Shown in pieces: positions 43,323 through 55,100 of a DNA stretch of 64,000 bases. The position numbers were made by a program, and so were the translations under genes. The DNA comes from Cyanophora paradoxa (taxonomy: Eukaryota; Glaucocystophyceae; Cyanophorales; Cyanophoraceae). The stretch spans positions 248,001 through 312,000 of the forward strand of contig QPMI01000408.1 of the NCBI GenBank assembly GCA_004431415.1. The letters run 5' to 3'. The notes under the pieces were generated by a model that searched no databases, was not told the origin of the DNA, and saw nothing but the letters and a program-made list of their open reading frames with translations. Numbering within the stretch: the stretch's first letter is position 1; every line of letters starts with the position of its first letter.

Positions 43323-44201
43323 AGGTCTCGCCTTGATGATCTCCTTCTCGGCCTTCTCCGCGTCGGCGCCGAGCCTGGTACCAGAACGGCGGTCAGCTGG
43401 GCGGCGGATCGGATGCCGTGATGGGAAGCGGGGCGCGCCGGGCCATGCAGAGGAACCGCCAGACGGTCTCTTCAACATCCGACCCGTTCACGCGCATGTC
43501 GACCTGCAAAGGAATTCGAAGTTCAGGCGCCGGCGCGAGGCGAGGGTTGAGCTCGAGGAGGCTCGCCTCGAACTGCTTGATCCCCTCTTCGAAGCGGTCC
43601 GCGTAGTAGTACGAGATCCCCCGCTGCGCCGCGGGCGCTCAGACAGGGGCGGAGGCCTAGGGGCGGTGCGCGCGGCGCTCTCGTGCCTGCCAGGCGTACG
43701 GCAGCTGCGCAACCGATTCGTCAGAGGTTATAGAGGCAAGTTTCAATGCCCAGATGCATTGCGAACCCGCTCGGGCTCCTCCTCGACGCCCACGTCGAAA
43801 TCCTCGATCGATTCGTCGATGAGCGCGCGGCGGAAGCGCTCGCCGCCGCGGATGAACCGCAGCCTCGCGTTCCTCGGCTCCTTCTCGATCATCGCGTCGA
43901 GCTGCTTCATCGCGTCGTCGCCCGACGCCGACGCCCGCGCCATGCCGGCGAGCCCGACTTGACCCGCCGCGAGGAGGCCCAGGCTGAGCAGGAGCCGCCG
44001 CGACGCGACGAAAGAGCGCGAGCCGACTGCGCTGAACTCGCTGCCGGCTTCCCGCGACCGCTGCCGGTGCTGCTCGCCCCGCGCCGCGTGCACGTGCAGG
44101 CCTACGGCGGCGCCGGCCGTGCCCGCGGAGCCGAGGCGGAACGCTGGTGTGGAGCTGTGCGCTGCGCGCGTGACGAACGGGCCCGCCGCTACGAAGCTCA
44201 T
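42760..44201 (-). CDS. TPR protein, probable thylakoid-lumen targeting
   Basis: Tetratricopeptide protein of the plastid family found in plants and algae; molecular role not established. ATG 44201 begins with a Ser/Ala/Arg leader, then SRRLLLSLGLLAAG..ARASA, a twin-Arg hydrophobic segment with an AxA-type cleavage site, as in lumenal proteins imported by the Tat route. Then DAMKQLDAMIEKEPRNARL, RRALIDESIEDFDVGVEEEP, RGISYYYADRFEEGIKQFEA, LRIPLQVDMRVNGSDVEETV and WRFLCMA. After further exons come PRPVMSQVYAMFSTG, TKFYANLYAGLYCEALG, AEEARRYILAAA, YMW and RVHAIVRGW before TAG 42760-42762. Introns include a 30-nt G run (43291-43320, C run on the coding strand). Assignment to the family is strong; lumenal location is inference. 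Confidence 0.85.
43291..43320. repeat. Poly-G tract (30 nt)
   Basis: An uninterrupted run of 30 G inside a TPR-gene intron. On the coding strand it is a C run next to the acceptor. Prone to assembly error and length variation. Confidence 0.9.
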
Positions 44202-44323
44202 GCTCGGCCCACTTTCTCACGATACCCCCCCCCCCCCCCCTCCTCCGCCCCACCGCTTGCTCACTAGCCCATGCCAGTCAAAGCAGACGTCGACGCGCTT
44301 TTTTCGCTGGAGACAGAGCTTAG

Positions 44324-45676
44324 CTACGCGCCGGTGATCTCTTCCGGCTCGGGGGCGGGGGCGGCGTCCCGCGGGACGTAGCGGGAGCACGAGAGGACGG
44401 GGGCGCCGCAGCGGCCGCAGGAGGCCGACTTGCCGCCGGCCGCCAGCGCCGAGCGGATGCAGTAGTAGCAGAAGACGTGGCCGCAGGGGTTCGCCGCGTG
44501 CGGCATCGAGACCTCGTCCGCAGGGGCCCCGCAGAGAGCGCAGCCGTCCCCAAGAGGGTCCGCCGCGGAGGAGGCGGGGCCCGCCTGGCCGCGCCGGAGC
44601 CTGCGCGCCGCTCAGGACGGCGGGCGGGAGGCGGCGAGGGGGACGGGGAGGCGCGGGGGTACCGCGAGAGGACGAAGGAGCGGAGGCGTGCGGTGTTGAC
44701 GAGGGGCAGGACGAAGAGCATGAGCTCCTGGCGGGCGCGCGGCGTGAGCGGAGGCGGAGGCGAAGGCCGAGGGGCCGTCGGGGCCTCGGGGCGGACGGAC
44801 CGTGAACTCGGACCAGACCATCTGCCTGTTCATGAACTCGAAGCTGATGCGGCGGAGGGCGCCGGGCGTCGCCGGCACGAGCCGCAGGCCCGCCACGCGC
44901 TCGGGCAGCCCGCGGTACCTGCCCGAGGGTCGGCGGGCGCGCGAAGCAAGGACCGGGCGGGCGAGGACGGAGGAAGGAGGTTGGGCGAACCGTCCGGAGC
45001 GGAGGAAGGAGAAGAAATTGAGGAGCGCCGCGGCGCGCGCGGCGGACTCGAGGCCGTTCATCGCGCGGTACGCGCGCAGCCGCCAGTCGCCCTCGGGCCG
45101 CTCGCCCCAGCCCCGCGCCGTGGAGACGGCGCTGGCGCGGGACCACACCCACCTCGCCCCCACGGCCAGCGCCGCGTACGCGAGCTTCTGCAGCCGCCCC
45201 GGCTTGCCGCCGCCTGCGCCCCGATCTCGTCGGCGGACAAAGCATCGCGGCAGAGCGCCGCGCGCGCAGATCGCACCGCCGCGGCCGGACTCGAATCGCA
45301 AGTTCTGGAGCTTGTCGCCGGGGAGCGGCAGATCGCGCCACACGGAGCACAGGAAGATCAGGAAGCATATCCCGGCGTCGAGCTCCGCCTGCCAGCGCTC
45401 CACGGCGCCCGCCTGCGCGCCCGGATCAGCGTGCGCCGATTGGGGAGCGGCCTGTGCCCGCGCCTCGAACATGCGGAAGATCCTCCCGAACTGGGCCTTC
45501 AGGATGGAGACGAGCTCGCTCTCCAGCTTCAGAGCGTCCAGCTGGTTCACGCGAAGCGCCGAGCCCGCGAGCGGGTTGGCGCGCGGCGGGGGCGGCGGGC
45601 GCGCCCTCCGCGACGCCTGGAACCTCTCGAACTCGCCCGGGCTCCACAGCTCAAAGCCCGCACCCGCTTTGCTCAT
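44324..45676 (-). CDS. PEX2: Peroxin-2, peroxisomal RING E3 ligase
   Basis: Component of the PEX2-PEX10-PEX12 ubiquitin ligase that recycles the PEX5 import receptor at the peroxisome membrane. ATG 45676. The N-terminal half has LRVNQLDALKLESELVSIL, the family signature, then QFGRIFRMF, ERWQAELDAGICFLIFL and DKLQNLRF. Middle exons give YRAMNGLESAARAAALLNFF, ALRRISFEFMNRQMVWSEFT and ELMLFVLPLVNTARLRSFVL. The C-terminal RING is CALCGAP, CGHVFCYYCI and CGRCGAP (44360-44550), ending EEITGA and TAG 44324-44326. The RING has the C3HC-type spacing expected for PEX2. It sits head-to-tail with the TPR gene (122 bp) and divergent to the next gene (272 bp). Confidence 0.93.
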
Positions 45677-45948
45677 CGTTAGAGGGGTCGAAACTGGCGG
45701 GGGGTAAGGCCGCATAGCAGCGGCAACCTCCGAGGTCCGAATCACCAAGCCCGAGCCCGCCCCAGCAGCGGAGACGCAGCGGAGAAGTGTGCTGAGCAGC
45801 AGCACCGCGTCTGGAAGCCCGCGCGCGGCATCCTTGGAGCTTGATTCCTCCACGCAATCGACCACATATTAGTGAGCCCGAGTCAACGCAACGGCGCCGC
45901 GGCGCGGTGCAGGGGGAGAGAGATTCGCCATTGGCGGTCGTAACCAGG
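45677..45948. promoter_or_regulatory. Divergent promoter region PEX2 / unknown gene
   Basis: 272 bp between opposite start codons. No named element recognised. Confidence 0.45.
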
Positions 45949-46774
45949 CATGGCGCCTCCGCCCTTCGCTGCGGACGAGGCCGGTTACCTCGAGCTGGAT
46001 CTAGAAGACCATCTCTCCACCACTTCCGAGCACTCTGATGACGACGATGAGATGATGCTGCACATGTCGGGGCGGAGATCAACATCGCCTTCCCACGCCC
46101 TCACCCAGCAGCGGAAGCGGCGTGTCGCGGAGCAGACGCCATGCGGTGCGTGTGCCTCTTGCCCGGCCAGCCGCGCCCGCTTACGCCGTTGCGCAGAGCT
46201 TCACGTCGCTCTGACATCGCTGTTCAACCGGCCGCGCGAGCACCGGGAGTACCGCGAGGCGAGCGGCCCGGCGGAGCGGCCGGTGTCACCTCCGCTGAGG
46301 CCCGAGACGCCCGCGGAGCTCCTCCGCAAGCACCAGAAGAGGTGCATCCTTTTCCTCTTGAGCTCCTGATCGCCGCGCCCGTGCTCAGCGCGCCCCGCAG
46401 GCGCGTGGCGCTCTCGTCCAAGTCGCCGCGCTCTCTCCTGGAGCTTCTGGCCGCGGAGGCGGAGCCGAACGGCCCCACGCCGCGCTGCTCTCCGAAGAAC
46501 CGCCCGAAGCCGTCGCCCATCGGCGGCCCGCTCAGCTTCCCGCACATGTGCCTCCCCCATGGTGCGATTTGATCCCGGCCCACCCCGCGTGCGCCCGACC
46601 CTGAACCCGCCCCGCCGCGCAGGGCCGCCGCTGCCGCCGCCGGCGCTACGGGCGATCGAATCCGCTTTCCAGGGCTTCCACCTCGAAGGCGAGTTCCGGA
46701 AGAAGCCGCGGCTTGACGGCCCCGCGGCCGGCTGCGGCGGCTTGGAGCCGGCCCCAATGGAGTTCTCCAGCTGA
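45949..46774 (+). CDS. Unrecognised, mostly disordered protein
   Basis: Not recognised. Four exons join in phase: ATG 45949 to about 46150, about 46194-46341, about 46403-46561, and about 46622-46774 (TGA). The start has FAADEAGYLELDLEDHLSTT followed by HSDDDDEMM, acidic and Ser-rich. Then a basic QQRKRRVAEQTP, ELHVALTSLFNRPREHREY, SPPLRPETPAELLRKHQK, SPRSLLELLAAEAE, NRPKPSPIGGPLSF and the ending FQGFHLEGEFRKKPRL..MEFSS. The basic clusters suggest a nuclear protein and the short hydrophobic motifs (LLELLAAE) suggest docking helices; both are inference. Start chosen as the first ATG. No family match from memory. Confidence 0.65.
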
Positions 46775-48058
46775 CGAACCTTTCTCCTCGGCTTTCTTTT
46801 TTGGGACGCTTGTCCGTGTACTTTACCCAGCTTGCCTTTCAAGTTTCTAGGTAGAGGCAGAGTATTTTCCCAGAGCAGTGCTTTACCCCTTTGCGAGCGC
46901 ATTCGCAGCTTTTAATCTCCATGTCAGACCAGCGGCGCTGGATGTACAATACCGAATAGCCCTCAGCTTTACTTTAGGTCGCCGCAGTGGTCTTTATCCG
47001 GGACCTATGTGATATCCATATCGATTTTTGTTTCTCGGGACTTTATGCCAGAAGAGACCCGTTTCGACCCGCCTCATGATCAGGGCATGCCCCGCGCGAA
47101 AGTGCAGCATACTAGTATTTCTCTTTGCAGATGCCGTGATGCCGCAGTGCCGTACTGTTAACGTTGTCGGTCGTGTGTTTTTCCATCTCGCACTTTCGAT
47201 CCTACAAGCAGTGTACGTGATGCAGTGTGACATGCATATGCGTATGGCGCTTGCGATTCATCAGTACCCGCGTGCACTTGCGATTCATCAGTATCCGGGG
47301 AAGGGAGTAATTATATAGCCAACTCAGTCGATGGCCATGCCATCGGCATGATCATGATGGGCGGCCGCGTTGGGCGCGGGCTGGGAGCTCCATCGCGAGC
47401 ACTTAAGCTTGCACTCCAATCCGCGGCGCCGCGGCGCCGGCCGGCCGGCTATAGCTAGCTCTATATAGGCTTATTCGTACGTATACGTATACGTATATAC
47501 GTTCGAATTCAGGGGACGGAGGTCCGGGCCGGGGAGCCTGACCGCGGGGAAGGGGGGGGGCCGGGCCGGCCGGGGGAAGCTTAAGGGGGGCGGGAGGGCG
47601 AGGGGGGGGGGGGGCCGGGGGGGGGGTGGATCTCCGCTGCCGAGCATGGGGGGTACGGTGGGGGGGGGGGGACCTCCGCTGCCGAGCATGGGCCCGGGGG
47701 GTACGGTGTAGGGAGGGTGCTTCAATCATGCTTATAATTAAGTACGTACAAGTTCGGTACAACAGTACTCGTCGCGGCCGGATTGGCCATCGGGCGAGCC
47801 GTTCGCGTTCCGAGTCTTCCGACTCACATAATTTTATGCTGCGAAAATTCCGACCAGCTTGATGATGAGACTCCAGGGAGCCTGCGCCTGCCAGACTCTG
47901 AGAGGGCCGCCGGCGCGGGCCGGGCGCGCGCGGGCGCGCGCGGCCCGGCATTGGGGCCGGCAAGGGCCGCGCGGCGCATGTACGCCGTTGTACGGTCGAT
48001 CGATGGAGTTGATGCCATGATCATCATGGCATGATGGTCCATTGATGGACCGACATCT

Positions 48059-48260
48059 CCGAGTCGAGAGACTCCGACTCGGCGAGTCGACGGCGACTCG
48101 ACTCCGAGTCTCCGACTCCCTCGGAGGCTCGGAGACTCGGAGAGAGTACTAGCCTAGTAGTCCCTCATGATCAGTCCGATCGCGACTCTTGAGTCTGACT
48201 CGGTAGAGTCGGACCCAGTACTAGCCTAGTAGTCGGTTACGCTCTTCCGACTCTCCGGTC
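48059..48260. repeat. GAGTC/GACTC-rich block
   Basis: About 200 bp dominated by GACTC and its complement GAGTC in both orientations, plus two copies of GTACTAGCCTAGTAGTC (near 48146 and 48217). It can form many small hairpins. No coding potential. Confidence 0.7.
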
Positions 48261-49036
48261 CGAGTCGTAATTTCACATTTAAGACTCGTAAATCGAAATT
48301 CTTTGGAATCCATGCATATGTTCCTAATTGAAATCTTTTTTTGAAATCGATCGCGAGACGACGCGAGTTGATAATTATATAATTATATAATCATTGGCAG
48401 TGGACTGGACCGCATTGATGTAATTTGAATCATTTGATCACAGATATCCATGAGTGATATCGATACATACATCGATGCGGGGCAGTAGTGGGTACTACTA
48501 GTGGCCCAGTACTACCGCGGCCAGTCACACGGTCCGCGGCCGTCGGCGCGTCGCGCACGACGCGCAGGCGCACGGCCGCGCACCGTACGGTCCGTACCGT
48601 CGGCGCGCGCGGCCGTCGGCCCCGCGGCCGCGCATGCGCACCGCGCCGCCGCGCCGGCCGGGGCCCGCGGCCGGCCGCGCGCGCAGCAGCTGCGCATGTG
48701 GCGCAGCTGCGCCGTGGATGCATATGGCAGTGCATGCACGACGTTCCACGCACTACGCGTACGGTTTTTATAATCACGGTACAGTCACTGGGTGTTCGTA
48801 TTCGTAGGCGCCCGCCGCGCATGCGCACCGTCGCGGCGGCGGCGGCGCAAGGAGCGCAAGGCGGCGAAATGCATGTGTGCAGAGCCAGCCGCAGCCCTAT
48901 GGCCAGCCGTAGGCCTCAAGCCGCGTTCATGCGCGTATGGCCGACACCGGCACCGGCGCGGCAGCGGGCGCCATATGCATATGTATGCATATGGGCAGTC
49001 GCGATCGGCGCTCGCATGCGCAGCATGCGCAGCAGC

Positions 49037-49037
49037 A

Positions 49038-49092
<55 letters not shown>
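49037..49092 (+). repeat. GGC trinucleotide run before the REJ-like gene
   Basis: About 18 GGC/CGG repeats, ending some 70 bp before the start codon at 49160. Probably in the promoter or 5' untranslated region. Confidence 0.85.
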
Positions 49093-49093
<1 letters not shown>

Positions 49094-49159
49094 AGTATAT
49101 CAGCGGCTCGCGGCCTAGGTGCACGTGCACAGGCGGAGCTGGCGGAGCTGGCGGTATCG

Positions 49160-52100
49160 ATGGCGCTCATCGCCTGCGTCCTCTGGGCGCTCCCAGCAGC
49201 CCGCGCGGCCCTCGCGGTGGCCCCCTACCCGCCCGGGAACCCCGCGGCCATGGCAGGAAACACCACGGCCTACTGCGTGGGCAACGTGCGCGCGCGCCTG
49301 CAGCTGCGCATGCGCCGCCCTCATAGTCCTGCATACTATATAATTAAAGCCCTGCAATTTAATTATAATGCTTCACAAGCAGTAACTTCGCGATCGGACT
49401 CGCAGACAACCTTTCCCGTCGGCGTGCCTCCCGTTAGCGAAGGTTCGCGTTTGATTCGAGCCACGAAGCTGAAATAATCAAATATGCTCGACTTTTTGTT
49501 TGCTCTTGATCACTGCGCATGCACTCTCGCCGCGCTCTGCGGTGCAGGCCAGGGACAGGCGGCAAGTTTCGGAGAGGCCGCTAGCAATGGCGAGTTTGAA
49601 GCGCTGCTCAATGAATATTAAATCCGCTGAAAGAGCCCGAGTTCGTTTCCTCGTTTAACGTTAACGTCCCGGCCCTGCTGCAGGCATCCTGCCAATTGCA
49701 GTCTCACCTTACGATAATTACCTTTACGTAAGTATTTTGCCTGTGCACGTGCCTGATCATGAGGCTTATAATCATTAACATGTACATGATTAATATTGCC
49801 TGCAATGTCTGCACTTTTTCGCTCATCGTTATTCAAATTCGTTCGATTCGCAGGTCGGTCTGAACAGAGGGATTATGCGCGTAGACGAGACTTGCACTGC
49901 GACTCTTTTTGTCGGCCGTCTTGAGGGCGCAGGTGTGGCGCACTTGGTTGTTCGGCGTATTAAACGTATGCTATGATACTGCGTTATTAAACACGTGCTC
50001 TCAGCTGATGTGATTGCCGACGAAACTGCTCTGGTTTGGTGGCCTGGGGCGCTGCCGGCAATCCAGACAGGACCCGAGGCAAATTTCTCGCGCATTTCGG
50101 GTGAGCTTTTGAATTAAAAAGCACTCCAATTCATCGCTTGCGCTGGGGGCTAAAGTGGCGCGTTCGAATTCGTCTGCAGCCATCGTCACTCTCCCAACCA
50201 AGCTTATTGTTGCCGACCGAGTGCGTGCTCGGTTGCTGCATCTGCCAACGCCAACTCATCCGCGATTAAATAATATCCGCAACCGAACCCCTCAGGGAAC
50301 ACTGAGCATTAGAAGCGTCGACCTTGATACCAGGGTCGTCCGCACTATTTTTTACGGTGCAACGGATCCCGGATCCATTGCGCGCGTTTCGGCTCCGCTT
50401 TCTTCTCGTGGAGAGTCGGGTGACCTGTGCGTGATGGCGGCGGCTGCAGGTGCCGGGGTCGTGTTCCCGGGGGGCATGGGAAGCCCCCCGAAAGACTTCT
50501 TCGAAGGTGCCTCTTCTTTTCATTTTCGCGTTGCTTCGATTATATCGTATTCGATATGACAACTTTCACCCTATGCATTATGTTCAAGGAGCATTTTCCG
50601 TCCCCTCTATCTAACGGGCATTTTAGCCTGAGTTTGATGCAGTTGTGAAATAAATTCAAGCACATATGCATGCCACTCGTTGTGCCGATATCGATCGTGC
50701 AGCATACGCGATGGCGTACTCGGCGGAGCGGGACCTGCTCTACGTCGGCTTCATCATATCGCGCAGCGGGCCGGCCCCTTCGCCCCCAAGGAACTGGCTC
50801 ATGATCCTCGCCCCGAACGGTGCGCGAGAAGCTTAGTCGTCGAATCAAACCATAAAACCGAGCTGATTGGAAGCGTAAATTCGAATCCGTACCCGGAATC
50901 TTCGTAATCACAGGGACGATTTATCGGAACATGTGCGCTGCCCGGATTTTTGAGCTCGTTGTCTTGGAGGATTGAGCAGTGATTGTGGTCCTCCAGCACG
51001 GGGGATGATTTCATCCCGGACGACGGGCTGGGATCGTCGCTCCTTACCGGAGGGATGGCCGTTTACGGCGACCGTCTTTTCGTGACGACGGTCTTCGAGG
51101 GCAGCTATCCGGCTGTGGGGTACCCGTCCCATCGATGGGTGCGTTGTGCGGCTCTCTGATCCTGCAGTTTGAGAACCTGATGGGCGGAGGACAGTTTAAC
51201 ATCGATCAACTGCTGCAGACAGGACGGGCAGACTCCAACGGCACGGTGCGGTTTCCGCCAAATCATTCGAGTTTAAAAATTACGAATTTCTTCCTCGCTG
51301 CCGCTGTCTTTTCGGTCCGACGGTCTTTCAACGCATGCGTGTGCAGCTGCTCTCGCTGGAAGGCTACCCAGGCGGAATCGCTGTCTTCGACGATCCGAAC
51401 CGGCGCGCGTCCCCTCCACATACAGCAGGTCGGATCGAATTCGACGGGGCCGCTGACGTATCAGAGCGCAGACCCCGAATAGTCATTGGAATTTCCTTCT
51501 TTGGCTACTCCATGATTCTGAACCTCTCGTCCGCTTCAATCTGATTTCTGCTCGTCATTAAATAGAATTCCGCATAAGATCTAGAGCTTATAAAATATTA
51601 ATCCCCTTGAGCTTCGCCCAGAGAGAGCAACAACTACCCCCTCGATGAAATCATTTTGGATCCCCCTCGGGCGAGCCCCCCGCCCGAGCATCCGACGTTC
51701 ATCTACGATTGGCAAGTTTGGTCCGTAAGCACCTCACCAGTCGGGGCGGTCTACCTCGGCAGCTGGACCACAGACGACGGACCGGAAATGATCGTACGCC
51801 GACTCCGCTTCCGCTATGGACGCTTTTGAGCTTGAGAACTCGTGCTGATGCGAGAATTTTACAGAGCGCGATTTGGGTGCACAGGCCCTTCTACACGCCT
51901 CTCCCGCCGCCCCCGACAGCGACGCCCAGCCCCAGCCCCACGGCCAGCCCGAGCCCGAGCGCGAGCCCCTCGCCGTCCCCCGCCCCGAGCCCGACGCCCG
52001 AGCTTGGCCCGAACGCCGGCCCCACGCCGAGCCCCGCGGCGACTCCGGCGCCCACGCCCGAGCCGCCTGCGGCGCTGATCCCGTCTCCCACCGCGGCCGC

Positions 52101-55100
52101 CGATTCGGGCCTGGGGTCCGGATCCGGGAACGACACGGGAGGTGCAGGAACCCCCGGAGGCGCCGGCGCCGGCGCATCCGGGTGAGCCACGTGCACGTAT
52201 AACACCGCCTTCTAATATATTCCTGCTCTCTCTAATCGCGGCCGATGTAAACGATCTACAGCGGCGAGCTCGGCGCTGGCGACGTGCCCATCGCGATAGC
52301 GGCCCTCACGGGGCTCTCGGCCCCGGACTTCCTCGTGGCGCTGCCCGCACCGCAGCTCTTCGTCTCCTTCGCGGGCGTCGGGCCCGCCGGCGTGGGTCCG
52401 CGCGCTCCACATTTAATTAAAGCTCTCCGGACGGATTAAGGCTCACGAACTCGCGCCGCAGACTCCGCGGGGCTGGAGGCCAATTACACGTTCGTTTGGG
52501 AGCAGGTCTCCGGACCGCGGGAGGCCCTGCGAGGCAACCCGACGGCCCGCGCCCGCGTCCTGAACGTCTCCGCCTCCGAGCTGGGCGTCGGCTCCTACAC
52601 GCTCCGCCTCCTGTCAACCAGCCGCGCCTCCAACAAGACTCAGTTCGCCGCGTTCGCGTTCGCCACGCGGATCCTGGCGCGCTCGGTCGTCGTCCGCCCC
52701 GCCTCGCCCTCGGGCGCCGTCGCCCTCCGCATCGAGATCACCGTGCGCGTCGACGTGAACGTCAACGTCGCCGTGGATGTGGCCGTCGCCGCGACCGCCG
52801 GCGACATCATCACGGGCGTGGCGCCCGCCCCGCGCGTCGAGAACGTCCCCGTCTTCAGGGTGCGCCGCCAGCGGCACGGCCTGTTATTCCTCCAGATCCT
52901 GAGCTTCGATTTCTGAGCTTCGCCCGCGGCCCGCAGGCGTCGGACGCCGTACCGTTCGAGCTGTCGGGCCTGCCGGATTTATCCGCGTACGTGGGCGTCG
53001 CCTCGCACGTGCGCACCCGCCTTTATTGTATTTTATTCGGGGTTCAACTTGCAAAGATTTTGACCACCGGTACCGTGCTCACTCTGAAATCTATCAGGTC
53101 TTCCGCTACTATTGCCGCCTCTACAGGGCCTCTTCCCGCGCATTCGTCACGGCGCGCTTATATAATTATGCAATCGAAATTATGCGGCACAAATCGAGAT
53201 CGCCGGGTCGCTGAGTCGACGTCGGTCGCTGATTTCTCCCGGCGCGCAGAACATGACGGTGATCGCGCCGGCGCTGCCGAGGAACGGGCGGGCCGCGCTC
53301 CGGCTCCCCGCCAACGTCACGTCCGATTTCTACTACGTCCAAGTCGAAGTGCGCCCTTCATGGCTTCGGAACGCGCGATGCCATTCAAATTAACTCGCCG
53401 AACCCTTCTCGCGTGTTGGTTTCGGTCTCGCGCAGCTGCGGGGCCGAGACGGCGTCGTAGTCCTGGGGACAGGCAGCGCTAGCAATGCTGCGCGGCGGCG
53501 ACTCACGCAGGATTCAACGGACTTCGGCGTCCTCATCGCGTCCGGTGCGTTGACAACCGAGTTCTTGCACGCATTCTAGGCTCCTTCAAATTCGGAAACG
53601 AAATGAGATAATACGCATATATATATCTTCCCAGCTCTCTCTGAATGTTAAACGTTTGTGCAGGCATCAGCGACCGATTCCGCGTGCTGGCCCCTGGAAC
53701 CAGCATCACTGATATCCCAACTCGCGGGAGTGCGTTGCGTTGCAAGCGCTCGAGCTCTCTTGACAAACAGACGATGTCTGCCTCACGATTTTCGTTTCGT
53801 AGACCAGGAAATCGGTCGCAATATCGGGGTAGCCATCACGGTTCTCACGGCTGCCACCATCGGGCTCTCCGTCTTCTCGGGCTTCATGCACAGGTCCGTT
53901 CGGTCACGTCTATTTCCCGAGATTCGACCTCCTGCAGCTGTTCATTCCGCCAAAATAACCTTGACGCGTACGTAGTCTGTCGCACCACCATGTATACTGC
54001 GGGGACCCCACGCGCCAGTGGATCGCACAACAGGCCTCGAGCTCGCACACCGGAGGCCTGCAGCTGCATGGCGGGCTCTACGAGTCCACGCGCTTTCAGG
54101 GGCCTTACGCGAACCCGGCCCCCGGCTGGGCGTGGCCCTGGGGCGTGGCCGTGGGGAGGCAGACGGGGCTGGACGGCCTCCCCCTCGGCTTCTCCCCCGG
54201 CGCCCTCGAGGCCGGCGCCGCCGCCGGGAAAGGCCTGGGGCGCCCCGGCGCGTGGGTCCCGGAGTCCGGATCGCTGCTCGCGGCCGCCGCCTCCATTTCC
54301 TCCGGCGGCGGCGCCCGGATCCTGATCTCCCAGGCCCAGTTCTTCTGTCAGTCCCGCCTCAAATCGCATATTCTTCCTCGTTTTCGCCGTCCCACTCGTA
54401 TCTAATTTTTGCGGCCCGCGCCGCCGGGCCGCCAGACTACTCCGTCTACCTCGGCGGGCGGCGCACCGCGTACCAGAACATGTCGGCGCGCCTTGACTGG
54501 ACCCACCTCTACTTCCCCCGTGCGTTCGTGCGGTGAAGAAATCCGAATTTCGAAGCCTTCTGAACTCGAAGCCACTTCCAGTGCCCTTCGCCGCGAGCTC
54601 GGCGAGCCGGCCCCGCTTCACCGGGTTCGCCCCTTCGAACCTCGACCCTCGAATTGCGCGCGCAGCAACGTTAAAAGGCTTCGGTTTGGCGCGCGCGCGC
54701 GTATGCGCAGGCGGCAGCTGCTCTCGGGGCGGGACATCGCCGCCTCGCAGAACGCCGACTTCGCCTCCGAGCGCTTCCAGGTCCGACCACGTCGCGATCG
54801 GCCGCGGCTGGCCCGTGGGCCGGCGCCGCTGACTCTGCCCCCCCCCCCCCCCCCCCCCCTCCGCAGGAGTCCCTCTTCTACTCCGGCCTCCTCCTCGCCG
54901 CCGTCCGTCCGCCCCGCCCCCCGAACCGCTTTCAGTTGAACCCTTCGGCCGATCGCGCGCACGCACATTTTCGCAGGCGGCGGTGCTGCAGTACGCGCTG
55001 TTCAGGGCGTGGCGCGCGTGGCGGCCGCGGCGCGCCGTCCCCCGCGACCTCGAGGCGCCCCGCATGCAGGTCAGTTTTGTTCGAATATCGATCCGGGATC

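Larger units (their letters stand above)
46775..49159. other. Large intergenic region with many simple repeats
   Basis: 2.4 kb without a supportable gene. It contains alternating TACGTA at 47476-47502, G runs at 47555-47625, a duplicated 30-bp unit (47632-47660 and 47674-47708, CTCCGCTGCCGAGCATGGG core), a GAGTC/GACTC-rich block at 48059-48260, AT-rich DNA at 48260-48480, then GC-rich palindromic DNA and a GGC run. Open frames at 48488-49118 are low-complexity Arg/Ala and are not accepted. Confidence 0.6.

Noticed and set aside
48488-49118. Long open frames on both strands before the REJ-like gene
   Set aside because: They are Arg/Ala low complexity over GC palindromes and a GGC run, with no motif and no splice borders.
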